NCBI RefSeq assembly: GCF_014212495.1
Contig: NZ_JACKZC010000002.1
Span: forward strand, 372,001 to 436,000
Direction of reading: 5' to 3'
DNA length: 64,000 bases
Origin: Pontibacter sp. Tf4
Lineage (GTDB): Bacteria > Bacteroidota > Bacteroidia > Cytophagales > Hymenobacteraceae
A model generated the notes under the pieces. The model did not search any database, was not told the DNA's origin, and saw nothing but the letters and a program-made list of their open reading frames with translations. The translations under genes were made by a program, and so were the position numbers. Below are positions 18,883-27,948 of the stretch, in pieces (position 1 is the stretch's first letter; every line of letters begins with the position of its first letter).

Positions 18883-18938
18883 CAGATTATCTGCGGTCAA
18901 CGCAAAAGAGCAAAAGGCTCTTACTTATCAAATTTATT

Positions 18939-19012
18939 GGTTCGGTAGTTCAGTTGGTTAGAATGCCGCCCTGTCACGGCGGAGGTCGCGGGTTCGAGTC
19001 CCGTCCGGACCG
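18939..19012 (+). tRNA. tRNA-Asp (GTC), copy 2
   Basis: It is identical to copy 1 except for T instead of C at position 4, which turns one acceptor-stem pair into a G-U wobble. It lies 56 bases after copy 1, in the same transcript, followed by a terminator. Confidence 0.97.
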
Positions 19013-19024
19013 CTTACTTAAGGG

Positions 19025-19057
19025 AAGCCCTTGAATTAATTTTCAGGGGCTTTTTTG
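19025..19057 (+). terminator. Terminator of the tRNA-Asp operon
   Basis: An 11-bp stem AAGCCCTTGAA / TTCAGGGGCTT (19025-19035 with 19042-19052, one G-T pair) is followed by TTTTTTG. It lies directly before the 3' end of the leftward polysaccharide locus. Confidence 0.9.
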
Positions 19058-19063
19058 TTTGTA

Positions 19064-19804
19064 CTAATTTGAATAATAAAAGTCTTTTGCTACAAAAACC
19101 ATGTTACACCTTCTTAGATAAGGCCTCCAAACCGGAATGTATTCATGTTTTTGATCATATATCCCAAATAAGTAATATCCTTTATCTTCTAGAAATGTTT
19201 TTAGGTTTTGCATCGGAACATGATAATTATTTTGAGGGTTCATACCAGCTTCTACCTGAACAAAATCTATTTTACTTGAATCAAGCATCCTATTTGCACC
19301 CTTCAGAACATCCAAATCATATCCTTCAGTATCTATCTTTAGATAATTTATATGCTCAATGAAGTTTTCTTTACAAAAATTATCAAGTGTTTTGGATTGA
19401 ATGTTTTCCTGAACAAATTCTTCTGAGCTATCCTCAGAATCTGAAACTATACTATTCATACAAGAAGAGTCACTTAATTTCATTTTGACTACACCTTCGA
19501 AAGAACCTAATGCAAGCATATGGGTTTTAACATTATTATGATGTCTAAATTTAGAGGATAGACTTTCAAATGTACTCTTAATTGGTTCAAAACAGTAAAT
19601 GCTCGCCTTTTTATCGAATATAAGAAAATCACGAACAGACTGTCCCTCATTTGATCCAACATCAAATAATATATTAGTTCTATAACCTTTCCATATCATT
19701 TTGATATCTTCAAATGGATCTATCCCAAATGGAACTTGGTTATAATAGAATCTAAAATTGGTTCTTTTCTCAATAAAGTCTTTTACTTTTCCTTTCAGGC
19801 CCAT
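19064..19804 (-). CDS. FkbM family methyltransferase
   Basis: FkbM-type enzymes are SAM-dependent O-methyltransferases, often used to methylate sugars. In the 246-residue product the SAM-binding motif I is ILFDVGSNEGQS (45-56), the acidic motif II CFEPIKSTFE is at 71-80, and the family signature LKIDTEGYDLDVLKGA is at 155-170. It is the last gene of the leftward polysaccharide locus, 27 bases after a GT2 gene, and probably methylates a sugar or a chain end. Its base composition is more AT-rich than accA on the other side of the tRNAs. Confidence 0.92.
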   Translation of the reverse strand: MGLKGKVKDFIEKRTNFRFYYNQVPFGIDPFEDIKMIWKGYRTNILFDVGSNEGQSVRDFLIFDKKASIYCFEPIKSTFESLSSKFRHHNNVKTHMLALGSFEGVVKMKLSDSSCMNSIVSDSEDSSEEFVQENIQSKTLDNFCKENFIEHINYLKIDTEGYDLDVLKGANRMLDSSKIDFVQVEAGMNPQNNYHVPMQNLKTFLEDKGYYLFGIYDQKHEYIPVWRPYLRRCNMVFVAKDFYYSN

Positions 19805-19831
19805 ACTTTAATTATTAATGATTCTCCTAAT

Positions 19832-20575
19832 TTATATAAATTGAATTAGTTTACAGAGTGGCTTAAAAAATCTAGTGAAGAAAAGTGGCTTTAAGCCATT
19901 GATAACCCACGCTTGGTGGTCTTCCTGATTTGCTAAAATGCGATTCATTAATGTTACGTTACTCTTTCCGCCAACACGCATCTTAACCAGTTTTACTGGG
20001 ATATAGGAAGTTGAAATATTATGCTTATATAGGAAACGTAACATCAACTCATAGTCGGCAGAACTTTTGAAGTAAGTATTATACAGCCCTAACTCTTGAT
20101 AAACCTCCCGCTTTACATAAAATGTCGGATGAGGTGGCATCCAGCCTAATAAAAAATTTTTCCGCTCATAATTCCCTGAGACCCAATTACGTACTATTTT
20201 ATTAGTATTGTCCTTTTGTACATATAACAAGTCTCCGTAAACGCTATCAGTGCCATTGGCTTTAAAAGCCTCAGCAATAAAGGTTACACTTTCTTGTGAG
20301 TGGAAGATATCATCAGAATGTAGAAAACCAATCACATCTCCCGTAGCGAGCTCTATCCCTTTGTTGATAGCATCATAAAGACCACCATCTTTTTCGGACA
20401 CAAGTTTAGTTATCCTATTCTCGTATCCTTTTAGAATCTCTACTGTACCATCTGTAGATAAACCATCAATAACTATATATTCAATATTGTGGTAGCTTTG
20501 CCCTAATACTGACTCAACTGTATCAGCTATAGTTTCACGGTTATTGTATACAATTGTGATGATAGAGATTTTCAC
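19832..20575 (-). CDS. Glycosyltransferase family 2
   Basis: The 247-residue GT-A protein starts MKISIITIVYNNRETIADTV and has the nucleotide-sugar segment VIDGLSTDGT (36-45) and the metal-binding HSDD motif at residues 86-89. EKDGGLYDAINKGIELATGD is characteristic of WcaA/WcaE-like transferases. It adds one sugar to the lipid-linked glycan at the cytoplasmic face; donor and acceptor cannot be told. It follows the WcaF-type acetyltransferase gene by 15 bases in the same direction. Confidence 0.92.
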   Translation of the reverse strand: MKISIITIVYNNRETIADTVESVLGQSYHNIEYIVIDGLSTDGTVEILKGYENRITKLVSEKDGGLYDAINKGIELATGDVIGFLHSDDIFHSQESVTFIAEAFKANGTDSVYGDLLYVQKDNTNKIVRNWVSGNYERKNFLLGWMPPHPTFYVKREVYQELGLYNTYFKSSADYELMLRFLYKHNISTSYIPVKLVKMRVGGKSNVTLMNRILANQEDHQAWVINGLKPLFFTRFFKPLCKLIQFI

Positions 20576-20590
20576 GAACAGAAATGAGAT

Positions 20591-21196
20591 TTAATTTGAT
20601 ATGTGACGCTCACGTTTTAGAGTAGCAGGGTTTCCTTGGTAAATAGTGTAGGGTTCCAGATCAGTAGTTGCAACAGAGCCTGAAGCTAATACACTATGAG
20701 GTCCGCACGTAACGCCAGGACAAACTATAGCCTTCGCTCCTATCCAGGTACCTTCTTCCAGAACTATGTTTCCAACTATAAGGTCAAAGGTTGATTTTTT
20801 GTAGTCATGGCTACCGGTTAATAGCATGGCGCCCTGCGATAGTGTTACATTATCTCCTATAGTTACCTGAACCAGGTTATCAATCCAAACGTTCTCCCCA
20901 ATCCAGCTATAGTTGCCAATCTGGAGCAGCCAGGGGTATTTGATGTTGACAGCAGGTTTTATCACCGCTCCCTTCCCTACCTTGGCCCCAAACATACGCA
21001 GCAGCCATATCTTTAAAGAATTAATGGGGTTAAGCGGATTAATAAAGAACAGCACATTTATAAAATACCAGCTTAATCGCTTGATACCACCTGCACCCGG
21101 ATTATACCAGTCGTTACTATACCTGGATAATTCTGTCGTATATTTTGCTGTAGAATTCACATTTACATTACCTGAATAACAACCTGTTTTGCTCAA
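20591..21196 (-). CDS. WcaF-type putative colanic-acid O-acetyltransferase
   Basis: The left-handed beta-helix (hexapeptide repeat) acetyltransferase of 201 residues carries FFINPLNPINSLKIWLLRMFGAKVG-type sequence (residues about 51-73, interrupted here), then repeats such as IGENVWIDNL, IGDNVTLSQGAML and the catalytic-His segment TGSHDYKKSTFDLI. This is the WcaF form found beside polysaccharide glycosyltransferases. The ATG at 21196 overlaps the upstream GT4 gene by 29 bases; a GTG at 21160 would remove the overlap and is a possible alternative start. Confidence 0.9.
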   Translation of the reverse strand: MSKTGCYSGNVNVNSTAKYTTELSRYSNDWYNPGAGGIKRLSWYFINVLFFINPLNPINSLKIWLLRMFGAKVGKGAVIKPAVNIKYPWLLQIGNYSWIGENVWIDNLVQVTIGDNVTLSQGAMLLTGSHDYKKSTFDLIVGNIVLEEGTWIGAKAIVCPGVTCGPHSVLASGSVATTDLEPYTIYQGNPATLKRERHISN

Positions 21197-22313
21197 GTGC
21201 CTTCTTATCCTGACTTACCTGTTGTGCATAAATATACGCTGCATTTGTAAACTTATCATACTCTTCCTGTGGCTGATCAAGCATATATTGTATAATTTCA
21301 GCAAAAGCAGCTGGTTTGTTGAGTGGAACATCATATCCGATGCGTTGTTCTTCCAGAGAACGCCAGGGAGTTTGATCACTAATAATAACCGGCCGCCCTG
21401 CAGCAAAGCTTTCCATTATCACATGTCCAAAGTTCTCGCCTTGAGTAGGTAGAAAAAGTGCATGATACTGTTGCAGTGTTTCACTAACTTTTAAGTTTTC
21501 TATACTGCCTCGATACGTTACACGAATACTGTCGGGTAACAATTTGACCACCTCTAAGCACTCAGCCCAGTAAGATTCATTGTACAAAGGACCAAAAATA
21601 TCAAATACAATCTCTCCCGAAAATTTATGCTCCAGCAATACCTGAAGGGCATACTTGATATTCTTCTCAGGTGATACCCGGGCTATACTGACCAAACGCA
21701 GCATGCCGTCTTGTTTATGCAGTTTTGAAACCGTAAGAAATGAATTTTTGGAAAGATTGGGAGCTACTTTTATTTGTTGCTTCAAGCCAAACAGCTTCCT
21801 GATATGTAGCTCTTCCGTATCGTTTGTAGCATGAAAACAAATCCGGTTATATAATCCGAATGTTTTTGCTACCTGAAGAAAGATTTTCTTCTTGCCTTCT
21901 TTTACGTTAATAGCACTTGGTGCCAGCATCCCCCTGGCTGATACAATCACTTTAGCATCTTTATACTGCCTGGAAATAAGTAAAGGAAGTACTGAGAAGT
22001 ATAAAGAATAAATACCATTGATGAAGATGACATCCGGTTGTGCTTCACGCACAGCTTTTACTATAGTAGTATAAGAAAGCTTCTTGTCAGATGAGTAGTA
22101 TATCTGAAATTGCCCGTTTAATTTCGTCCAGGTATCTGGTAAAATTCCTTCATAGGGCTCCGCATCACAATAATCTGTATTACGCGTAATTACCAGAAAA
22201 TCAAATTCATCCTGCAGCTGCTCCATCATGTTTGCACACGACTGTACAGGTCCACCGGCCTTATAACCAGGCAGAAACCAATCTATGAAAATAAGTACAC
22301 GGAGTTTCTTCAT
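21168..22313 (-). CDS. Glycosyltransferase family 4
   Basis: The 381-residue GT-B protein has the N-terminal acceptor domain VLIFIDWFLPGYKAGGPVQS and the C-terminal donor-binding EX7E motif in GENFGHVIMESFAAGRPV. The start ATG overlaps the stop of the preceding gene by four bases (ATGA), indicating translational coupling. It resembles WcaI/WbuB-like transferases seen next to WcaF. Sugar specificity is not evident. Confidence 0.92.
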   Translation of the reverse strand: MKKLRVLIFIDWFLPGYKAGGPVQSCANMMEQLQDEFDFLVITRNTDYCDAEPYEGILPDTWTKLNGQFQIYYSSDKKLSYTTIVKAVREAQPDVIFINGIYSLYFSVLPLLISRQYKDAKVIVSARGMLAPSAINVKEGKKKIFLQVAKTFGLYNRICFHATNDTEELHIRKLFGLKQQIKVAPNLSKNSFLTVSKLHKQDGMLRLVSIARVSPEKNIKYALQVLLEHKFSGEIVFDIFGPLYNESYWAECLEVVKLLPDSIRVTYRGSIENLKVSETLQQYHALFLPTQGENFGHVIMESFAAGRPVIISDQTPWRSLEEQRIGYDVPLNKPAAFAEIIQYMLDQPQEEYDKFTNAAYIYAQQVSQDKKALEQNRLLFR

Positions 22314-23311
22314 CCAAGTTTTTGATACAGGTCGAGGTACTGCTTAGCAACCACTTCCTTGCAATAGCGCTTACTATTTTCTAGGCCTCTGGCAACCAGC
22401 TCTTCTCTTAATTGGGCATCATTCAGAACCTTCAGTACTGCTTCACGGATCTCATCTACATTATTAGGGTCTACAAAAAGCCCCCCCCCTTCACCTGCTA
22501 CTTCAGGCATCGAACTGCAATTGCTGGTTATAACTGGCCGGCCTGTTGCCTGAGCCTCTAGAATTGGCATACCAAAACCTTCAAAGAGTGACACAAAAGT
22601 AACAACATCTGCTTTAATGTATAACACCCTCAGTTCTTCCTCTGTGATATCAACCATGTTTTGATAATCTATCTGGTGCCTATTTAACAGGTTTTTATGA
22701 TCATCAGAAAGTGATCCAACAATAATAAACAGGCAATCTATACCTGCTATGGCTTCAATGGTTCGTTCTATATTTTTGTTATACTTGGTTCCTACCTGTA
22801 AGATAACCGGCTTAGATAGTATAGCTGCTTTAGGTATAAACTGAAATTTATCAGAAATGATATTTGGGATTACAACTACTTTTTCGGCACTTGAAGGTAG
22901 TAAATTAACCAAGCTGGCTTTGGTCGCTTCCGATATTACAGTTACATACTTTACCCTGGCTATAGGCCATTTTAGCCAGAAGAAGTTAAGTATAAAATTG
23001 CTTATACCATTCTCTCTGACTAATGATTCTACATCATGTATGGTAAGGATCGTATTTGAAGCAGGCAGTAGCAGTGTAATAAAGTTTACATCCCCTGTTA
23101 CATGATTGATTTTCCCACGCTTATTAAATGCTTCAAGGACTAGCTTTAATCTGTTTACAAAGCCTTTGCTATCATAAGACAGAAAATGATTTACGTATGT
23201 GGTGCTATTTCCAAGACCTTGCTGCACATTATGAAACAGGCTTTCTATACTATAAGCCCCTCTCCTTGGTTTGCGGAAGAAAAAGGCAATATCAATCCTA
23301 CTCTTCCCCAT
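22310..23311 (-). CDS. Glycosyltransferase family 4 (mannosyltransferase-like)
   Basis: The 333-residue GT-B protein has the donor motif FEGFGMPILEAQATGRPV (E-x7-E) and NCSSMPEVAGEGGGLFVDP, typical of GT4 enzymes such as WbaZ/mannosyltransferases. It abuts the Wzy-like membrane gene with no gap and overlaps the following GT4 gene by four bases. One CTATAG lies inside at about 22961. Mannose as substrate is only a guess from family resemblance and from the GDP-mannose pathway genes in this locus. Confidence 0.92.
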   Translation of the reverse strand: MGKSRIDIAFFFRKPRRGAYSIESLFHNVQQGLGNSTTYVNHFLSYDSKGFVNRLKLVLEAFNKRGKINHVTGDVNFITLLLPASNTILTIHDVESLVRENGISNFILNFFWLKWPIARVKYVTVISEATKASLVNLLPSSAEKVVVIPNIISDKFQFIPKAAILSKPVILQVGTKYNKNIERTIEAIAGIDCLFIIVGSLSDDHKNLLNRHQIDYQNMVDITEEELRVLYIKADVVTFVSLFEGFGMPILEAQATGRPVITSNCSSMPEVAGEGGGLFVDPNNVDEIREAVLKVLNDAQLREELVARGLENSKRYCKEVVAKQYLDLYQKLG

Positions 23312-24682
23312 CTATAACTCGACTTTTAATACCTTCCTGAAGGTCCAGAAAACTATAAACATCGCGATGGATGCTTTTACCACATAGTTAAGTGTGGTAA
23401 TAACATCCGTTTCCGCCTTTATAACCTGCAAAAACAAAAACGGTATCCAGAGAATTAGTGTCGGGTTATCCAGGCTTTTGATGAGTATAAAGCGGAGAAT
23501 GAGACTGAATATTAGTCCTATAAAAAACATAAACACCATACCGCCACTACGCCCATAGTTAGCATAGGCTTCCCCTATAATACTTATATTCATACTCGTG
23601 CCATACTGGAGCTCTATTCCTGTGAAACGAAGCATGTTCTCCCGCCCTCCGGCCGTTGCTTTTGACTCAGCTATAAAACGGGGAAGTAAAGAAGCAGTAA
23701 AGGCATTCTTTATAGTTTCGCCCTCAGCAAATGGTTCCCTGTAAGGCACATAATTCATTACCCGCGCTATGATCCACCCCTGGTTTAGACGGGTGATAGT
23801 ATTCTCGTTTTTCTGTTGCTCAAACATACTTTCAGGTGAAAGCAATGTATTAAATATCATATTCGTAAAAAGCTCTGTACGGGCAAACGAACTTAAAGAG
23901 GCATTAGCCCATGCTATATTGCGATATTGATATTTAACAGATTGTAAGACCAATAAAAGAAAAAAGCCCAAAGCTACATAGGCTAGTTTCTTTGGCATGC
24001 TTATATGGTTTTTAATTGTATATATAAACATAAAAAAAAGCCCCCAAAGCAAAAGGTCATGAAAAATAGCAGAGGATAGAACTTCTAACAGTAGAAAAGC
24101 AAAGACTACATATAGAGCTATTTTATTCCCAGCTCTGCTCAAGTACAAATAAAACGCGCCAATATACTTTAGATGGGATATCAGGTATAAAAAGAAGTAA
24201 AGAGATGGTGGTACGAAAGCTGCTAAAAAACTTGCTGCAAACCCAATACCTAACAAATAGTAAGCACTCATCACCTTATTGGTTGTAGCCTCTTCAAGCT
24301 GTCCGATTTGAGCAACTGATATATTATGCACCCTTAGTACAGGTAGAGATAATCCAACATAATAAAGTATGGCCCCCGGAATAATGTAACTAAAGTATAC
24401 ATCTTCCGGGACATGCATTTTATAGAATGGATGATTAATACCTGTATAGTAGCTTAAAATAGGCCCAATGACCCACTGTAGGGTTGCGATAAAGATAACA
24501 ACCAGATTAACAGGTATTCCTTCACCAAAGCCAAATAAGAGATTAACAAATATATAAGTAAAGAACAACGCTCCTGTTATTGCCCAGAAAGACAAACTTG
24601 TAAAGATAAGCAGCAAAGTTGCAACACAAATCAGAATCCCGATTTGGTAACCAACCTTATTATTTTGCACACTGCTACTCAT
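23312..24682 (-). CDS. Polytopic membrane protein, Wzy-like O-antigen polymerase candidate
   Basis: The 456-residue protein has about 11-12 hydrophobic segments and a large hydrophilic loop around residues 275-370 (ending IELQYGTSMNISIIGEAYANYG), the topology of Wzy-type polymerases that join repeat units in the periplasm. Sequence conservation in this group is very low, so the call rests on topology and on the position among glycosyltransferases. It could instead be a ligase or an unrelated EPS membrane protein. From here to about 41 kb the DNA is visibly AT-richer. Confidence 0.65.
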   Translation of the reverse strand: MSSSVQNNKVGYQIGILICVATLLLIFTSLSFWAITGALFFTYIFVNLLFGFGEGIPVNLVVIFIATLQWVIGPILSYYTGINHPFYKMHVPEDVYFSYIIPGAILYYVGLSLPVLRVHNISVAQIGQLEEATTNKVMSAYYLLGIGFAASFLAAFVPPSLYFFLYLISHLKYIGAFYLYLSRAGNKIALYVVFAFLLLEVLSSAIFHDLLLWGLFFMFIYTIKNHISMPKKLAYVALGFFLLLVLQSVKYQYRNIAWANASLSSFARTELFTNMIFNTLLSPESMFEQQKNENTITRLNQGWIIARVMNYVPYREPFAEGETIKNAFTASLLPRFIAESKATAGGRENMLRFTGIELQYGTSMNISIIGEAYANYGRSGGMVFMFFIGLIFSLILRFILIKSLDNPTLILWIPFLFLQVIKAETDVITTLNYVVKASIAMFIVFWTFRKVLKVEL

Positions 24683-24696
24683 TTAGAGGTAAAGGA

Positions 24697-25857
24697 TTAT
24701 TTACTTATAAGATTTATAAGTGCGGAACATGTCTCATGATAATTCCAACTACTAATTTTTAATTTTGAGACCATACCCATTTGTTTCACTTGAATACTGG
24801 CCATATTTGCAACTTCGCTCATGGCAATGATCAATTGTTCAAGATTTTCTGATTCAAATATATAACCATTTTCACCTTCATCAATTAGGTCAACAGCCCC
24901 ACCAACTTTACTGCTGGCAATAACAGCAAGCCCGCATGCCATTGCTTCATTCATACTTAGCCCCCATGTCTCTGTAACAGAAGGCAATACCAGTACATCG
25001 CCGAGTCTGTAAACAACCGGCATCATGGATTGATTCTGAAAGGGAAGAAACTTTATATTAGAGTTCTCCTGCGCTAACCATTTAAGTTCATCTTCCAGAG
25101 CACCATTACCAACCATTAATAGAATGGTGTCAGGGTGGTTAAGTTTTTTAAATGCGTTTATCAATAATTGAGGGTTCTTTTTCCACTCAAATTTACCTGT
25201 GAATAAAAATACTTTCTTGTTAGTACCAATACCTAACTCATGTTTTAGCTTTTCAGCTTTGATGTCATGCTCATTAATGCTGAATCTTTCATTATCAATT
25301 GCATGCGGAGCATATAAGAGTTTATTAACCGGAACTCCATGCTTTTGAAAATACTGTTTGTTATTTTGCCCGACGTATAAGGCTACATCTATATGCTTAT
25401 AAACCCATGTTAGGAAAATCCGACGCATTAATGTTTTTAAATCAGGTTTTTCATCCAATAATGTAGAATCACCTCTAAAAATAATCTTAGCTTTCTTAGC
25501 TTTCTTACAAAAATGTCGAATAACCTTTAAATGACTGTAAAAGCTCCATCCATACACTAATATATGCGTTGCTCCAAAGGCTTCAATATCTTCATTTAAT
25601 GTTGGATTAATAATTCCCCTGAATGATGAAGTGGAAGCGATAGGTGCTGTATTTTTTACAAAAACATAATCATAACCTTGCAATAATGGAATGTCCCACT
25701 GTATGGCTCTATTAAATCCTGGATCTATGAATGCAGAAGACTCTTTCCCTAGCGTGTAGAACACTTTTATCTTAGAGCTACTCTCTTTTGCAAGAAGTCT
25801 GAACAGAGGTGCATTGTACTGAATTGGGTGAGATGTTATGATCGCGAGTCTATTCAT
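24697..25857 (-). CDS. Glycosyltransferase family 4
   Basis: A GT-B protein of about 386 residues: N-terminal RLAIITSHPIQYNAPLFRLL, a donor-site segment FTGKFEWKKNPQLLINAFKKL, and the EX7E motif TETWGLSMNEAMACGLAV. I chose the ATG at 25857 (MNRLAIITSHPIQYNAPLF) because it starts at the conserved first strand; an ATG 24 bases upstream would add eight unusual residues and enlarge the overlap with the next gene from 8 to 32 bases. Confidence 0.9.
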   Translation of the reverse strand: MNRLAIITSHPIQYNAPLFRLLAKESSSKIKVFYTLGKESSAFIDPGFNRAIQWDIPLLQGYDYVFVKNTAPIASTSSFRGIINPTLNEDIEAFGATHILVYGWSFYSHLKVIRHFCKKAKKAKIIFRGDSTLLDEKPDLKTLMRRIFLTWVYKHIDVALYVGQNNKQYFQKHGVPVNKLLYAPHAIDNERFSINEHDIKAEKLKHELGIGTNKKVFLFTGKFEWKKNPQLLINAFKKLNHPDTILLMVGNGALEDELKWLAQENSNIKFLPFQNQSMMPVVYRLGDVLVLPSVTETWGLSMNEAMACGLAVIASSKVGGAVDLIDEGENGYIFESENLEQLIIAMSEVANMASIQVKQMGMVSKLKISSWNYHETCSALINLISK

Positions 25858-26656
25858 GTAAAGCATAAAGTCCAAACTCATTTCTTATAGAGGAAGTAAG
25901 GAGCTTAAATCTTAAAATTAATTTTAGAAAATTTTTGATTGAATTTAATTGTACAAGTGCATTAATATTTGATTGATTATAGCCGCTTGCAACATAGACA
26001 TTTGCATAAAATGGGAGTTGTTTTAGTTCTAATTTAAAATTTTGTTTTATTCTATCCTTTAAATACCCATGTGCGTTAAAAAAGTAGTAATCGGTAATCT
26101 CCTTACTTGTAAAATCAGGAATATTAACCAACTCGGCCTTTATAATGTGGGTTGAACCATTAATAAAGTTCATTTTGTCAGGTTGCTTTATAAGGATTTC
26201 ATCCTTCTCTATATAGATATACCCTTTACTAATATACCATCCTGGCTCACCCTGATTCCGTAATACATGTGAAACTATTTTATTCGAAATCAGATCATCA
26301 GAATCTACCTGCATAATATAGGTGCAGCCTTCTGCAATAGCATATTTACATCCCCACAATATCTTCTTACCTTTATCTGTATTGCGTTCCAACCAAGTCG
26401 CAGCATGCTTTTGATCATGAATATTCAATACCATTTCGTTATATGACATATACTCAAATGGAAACTTAATATATTCAATAAGATCTAAATCTGCAGTTAT
26501 ATCTAATTCCGGATAGTCTGTATATACCAAAAAGATCTTAAAACGCCTGTCAATTTGGTTTAGAATAGAATTTATAGTTCTTTGTAGCAGAAGCTGATCA
26601 TAATGCCAGTTTTTAGAATTAGCTTTTCCACGAAATGGAACAACAAAACCAACCAT
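25850..26656 (-). CDS. GT-A glycosyltransferase (putative rhamnosyltransferase-like)
   Basis: The 268-residue protein starts VGFVVPFRGKANSKNWHYDQ and carries the GT-A metal site as QVDSDDLIS near residue 116, followed by a short C-terminal region with predicted strands. It differs from the usual GT2 opening because it has a long N-terminal loop before QRTINSILNQ, as in enzymes annotated as putative rhamnosyltransferases of Bacteroidota. It overlaps the following GT4 gene by eight bases and follows another GT4 gene after three bases. Confidence 0.8.
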   Translation of the reverse strand: MVGFVVPFRGKANSKNWHYDQLLLQRTINSILNQIDRRFKIFLVYTDYPELDITADLDLIEYIKFPFEYMSYNEMVLNIHDQKHAATWLERNTDKGKKILWGCKYAIAEGCTYIMQVDSDDLISNKIVSHVLRNQGEPGWYISKGYIYIEKDEILIKQPDKMNFINGSTHIIKAELVNIPDFTSKEITDYYFFNAHGYLKDRIKQNFKLELKQLPFYANVYVASGYNQSNINALVQLNSIKNFLKLILRFKLLTSSIRNEFGLYALHE

Positions 26657-26659
26657 AAA

Positions 26660-27946
26660 TTACCTTCTATAAAGTTTCTTATATACCAAATCTAAATGTT
26701 CAGCTAATATTCTGGTAATATTGTAAGCGGAATATTGCTCAAATGATGTCCGTTCTACTTGGTCAGGGCTAAATGAAACATGAAAGCCACGATAGGTATT
26801 AAGCTTTTCCCCAAATGTATCATAAATAGTTTCAAGTTCTGTTTCCCCATTAAACTTTAAAACGATACCTGCCTTCGATTCTTCAATAACATTTCCAGCT
26901 GTACTGGCGCTATGCAGTATGGCAAAAATTGGCTTTTGCGAGAGAATTCCTTGGTATACCTTTGAAGGAGTATAGTGTGGTTCAGTACTTCCTAATACAA
27001 AAACCCCATCCGCTGCATCCAGGTGAGTAAGAACTTCCAGGTAAGGGATTCGCTTTGGGTATTCAAATATAGTTTTTTGCCAAAGACCATACTTTTCAGC
27101 TAATGGTTTAATTGTAAAGCTGTGTTCGTCATTAGCCCAGCTACCGGTACCTATAAAGTGAAATTCCAAATCAGAAGCTGATTCATTTTCCTGAAGCCAT
27201 TTAAAGATCATCTCCAACGGTTTATAGGCTTTAGGTAACATAGCACCGGCGTAAACCAGCTGCAGTTTACCAGGCTTTTTAACAAACAGGTAGGGTTTAA
27301 GGCTAAGAGCCTTCAATGCAGCATGGTCATCTGCTTCTCCTCCATAAGGCATAGCTACCTGTACAGCTTGCTGATACAGGTGCGGATTTCTGTCCAGTAC
27401 AGGTTTATAATAGCCTTCCGCAACACCCGTTATTAAGGATGCTTCTTTAACTGCTATTGGTTCTAATATCCCTGAAAGCTTCGTACTAAACCAGTGGCGC
27501 GAAAAAATTTGTTCGCTCCCGGCAAAAACATGTACCCAGGGATCTATATAATCTATCCCGTATGGTATACCTGTTTTAGCATGCACTGCTCTTCCCAACA
27601 AAGAGACGTAAAACGATGGGATGGGGATATAAAGGAAGTCTGGCTTTTCTGTTTTAATAAGCTGAATCAGCTTTTTGTACAAATGGTACCCGCCACGCAG
27701 GCCAATATCTCCTATTATACGAATAGGACCAGTTGGGAATGCATCAGCCGTTTCAACCTGTAATTCCGGGTTTACCAGCTTTTGGAGGTTCCAGTCTAAT
27801 TTTTCTTCGTAATGTTTATGGTGTACAGTAAGCACGATTGGCTTCCAGCCAAAGGCAGGCAGGTACTTAGCAAATAAACGCGTCCGATGGACTGCAGCTA
27901 GGTTAGAAGGCGGGAAATGAGGAGATACGATAATTACTTTTTTCAT
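26660..27946 (-). CDS. Glycosyltransferase family 4-like
   Basis: About 428 residues with a GT-B fold: VIIVSPHFPPSNLAAVHRTR at the N-terminus (typical of the WcaI/Fuc4NAc-like branch), LQLVYAGAMLPKAYKPLEMI at the start of the donor domain, and VLGSTEPHYTPSKVYQGI near the end, where the EX7E motif is degenerate. The ATG at 27946 is preferred; the longer frame from 27973 would overlap the upstream gene by 25 bases and add nine residues not expected in the family. The GT role is sound, the specificity unknown. Confidence 0.87.
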   Translation of the reverse strand: MKKVIIVSPHFPPSNLAAVHRTRLFAKYLPAFGWKPIVLTVHHKHYEEKLDWNLQKLVNPELQVETADAFPTGPIRIIGDIGLRGGYHLYKKLIQLIKTEKPDFLYIPIPSFYVSLLGRAVHAKTGIPYGIDYIDPWVHVFAGSEQIFSRHWFSTKLSGILEPIAVKEASLITGVAEGYYKPVLDRNPHLYQQAVQVAMPYGGEADDHAALKALSLKPYLFVKKPGKLQLVYAGAMLPKAYKPLEMIFKWLQENESASDLEFHFIGTGSWANDEHSFTIKPLAEKYGLWQKTIFEYPKRIPYLEVLTHLDAADGVFVLGSTEPHYTPSKVYQGILSQKPIFAILHSASTAGNVIEESKAGIVLKFNGETELETIYDTFGEKLNTYRGFHVSFSPDQVERTSFEQYSAYNITRILAEHLDLVYKKLYRR

Positions 27947-27948
27947 GC

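Noticed and set aside
18680..18961. A 93-codon open frame running through the first tRNA-Asp and into the second
   Set aside because: It is covered by two well-formed tRNA genes and their promoter; the reading frame is a by-product of the tRNA sequence.
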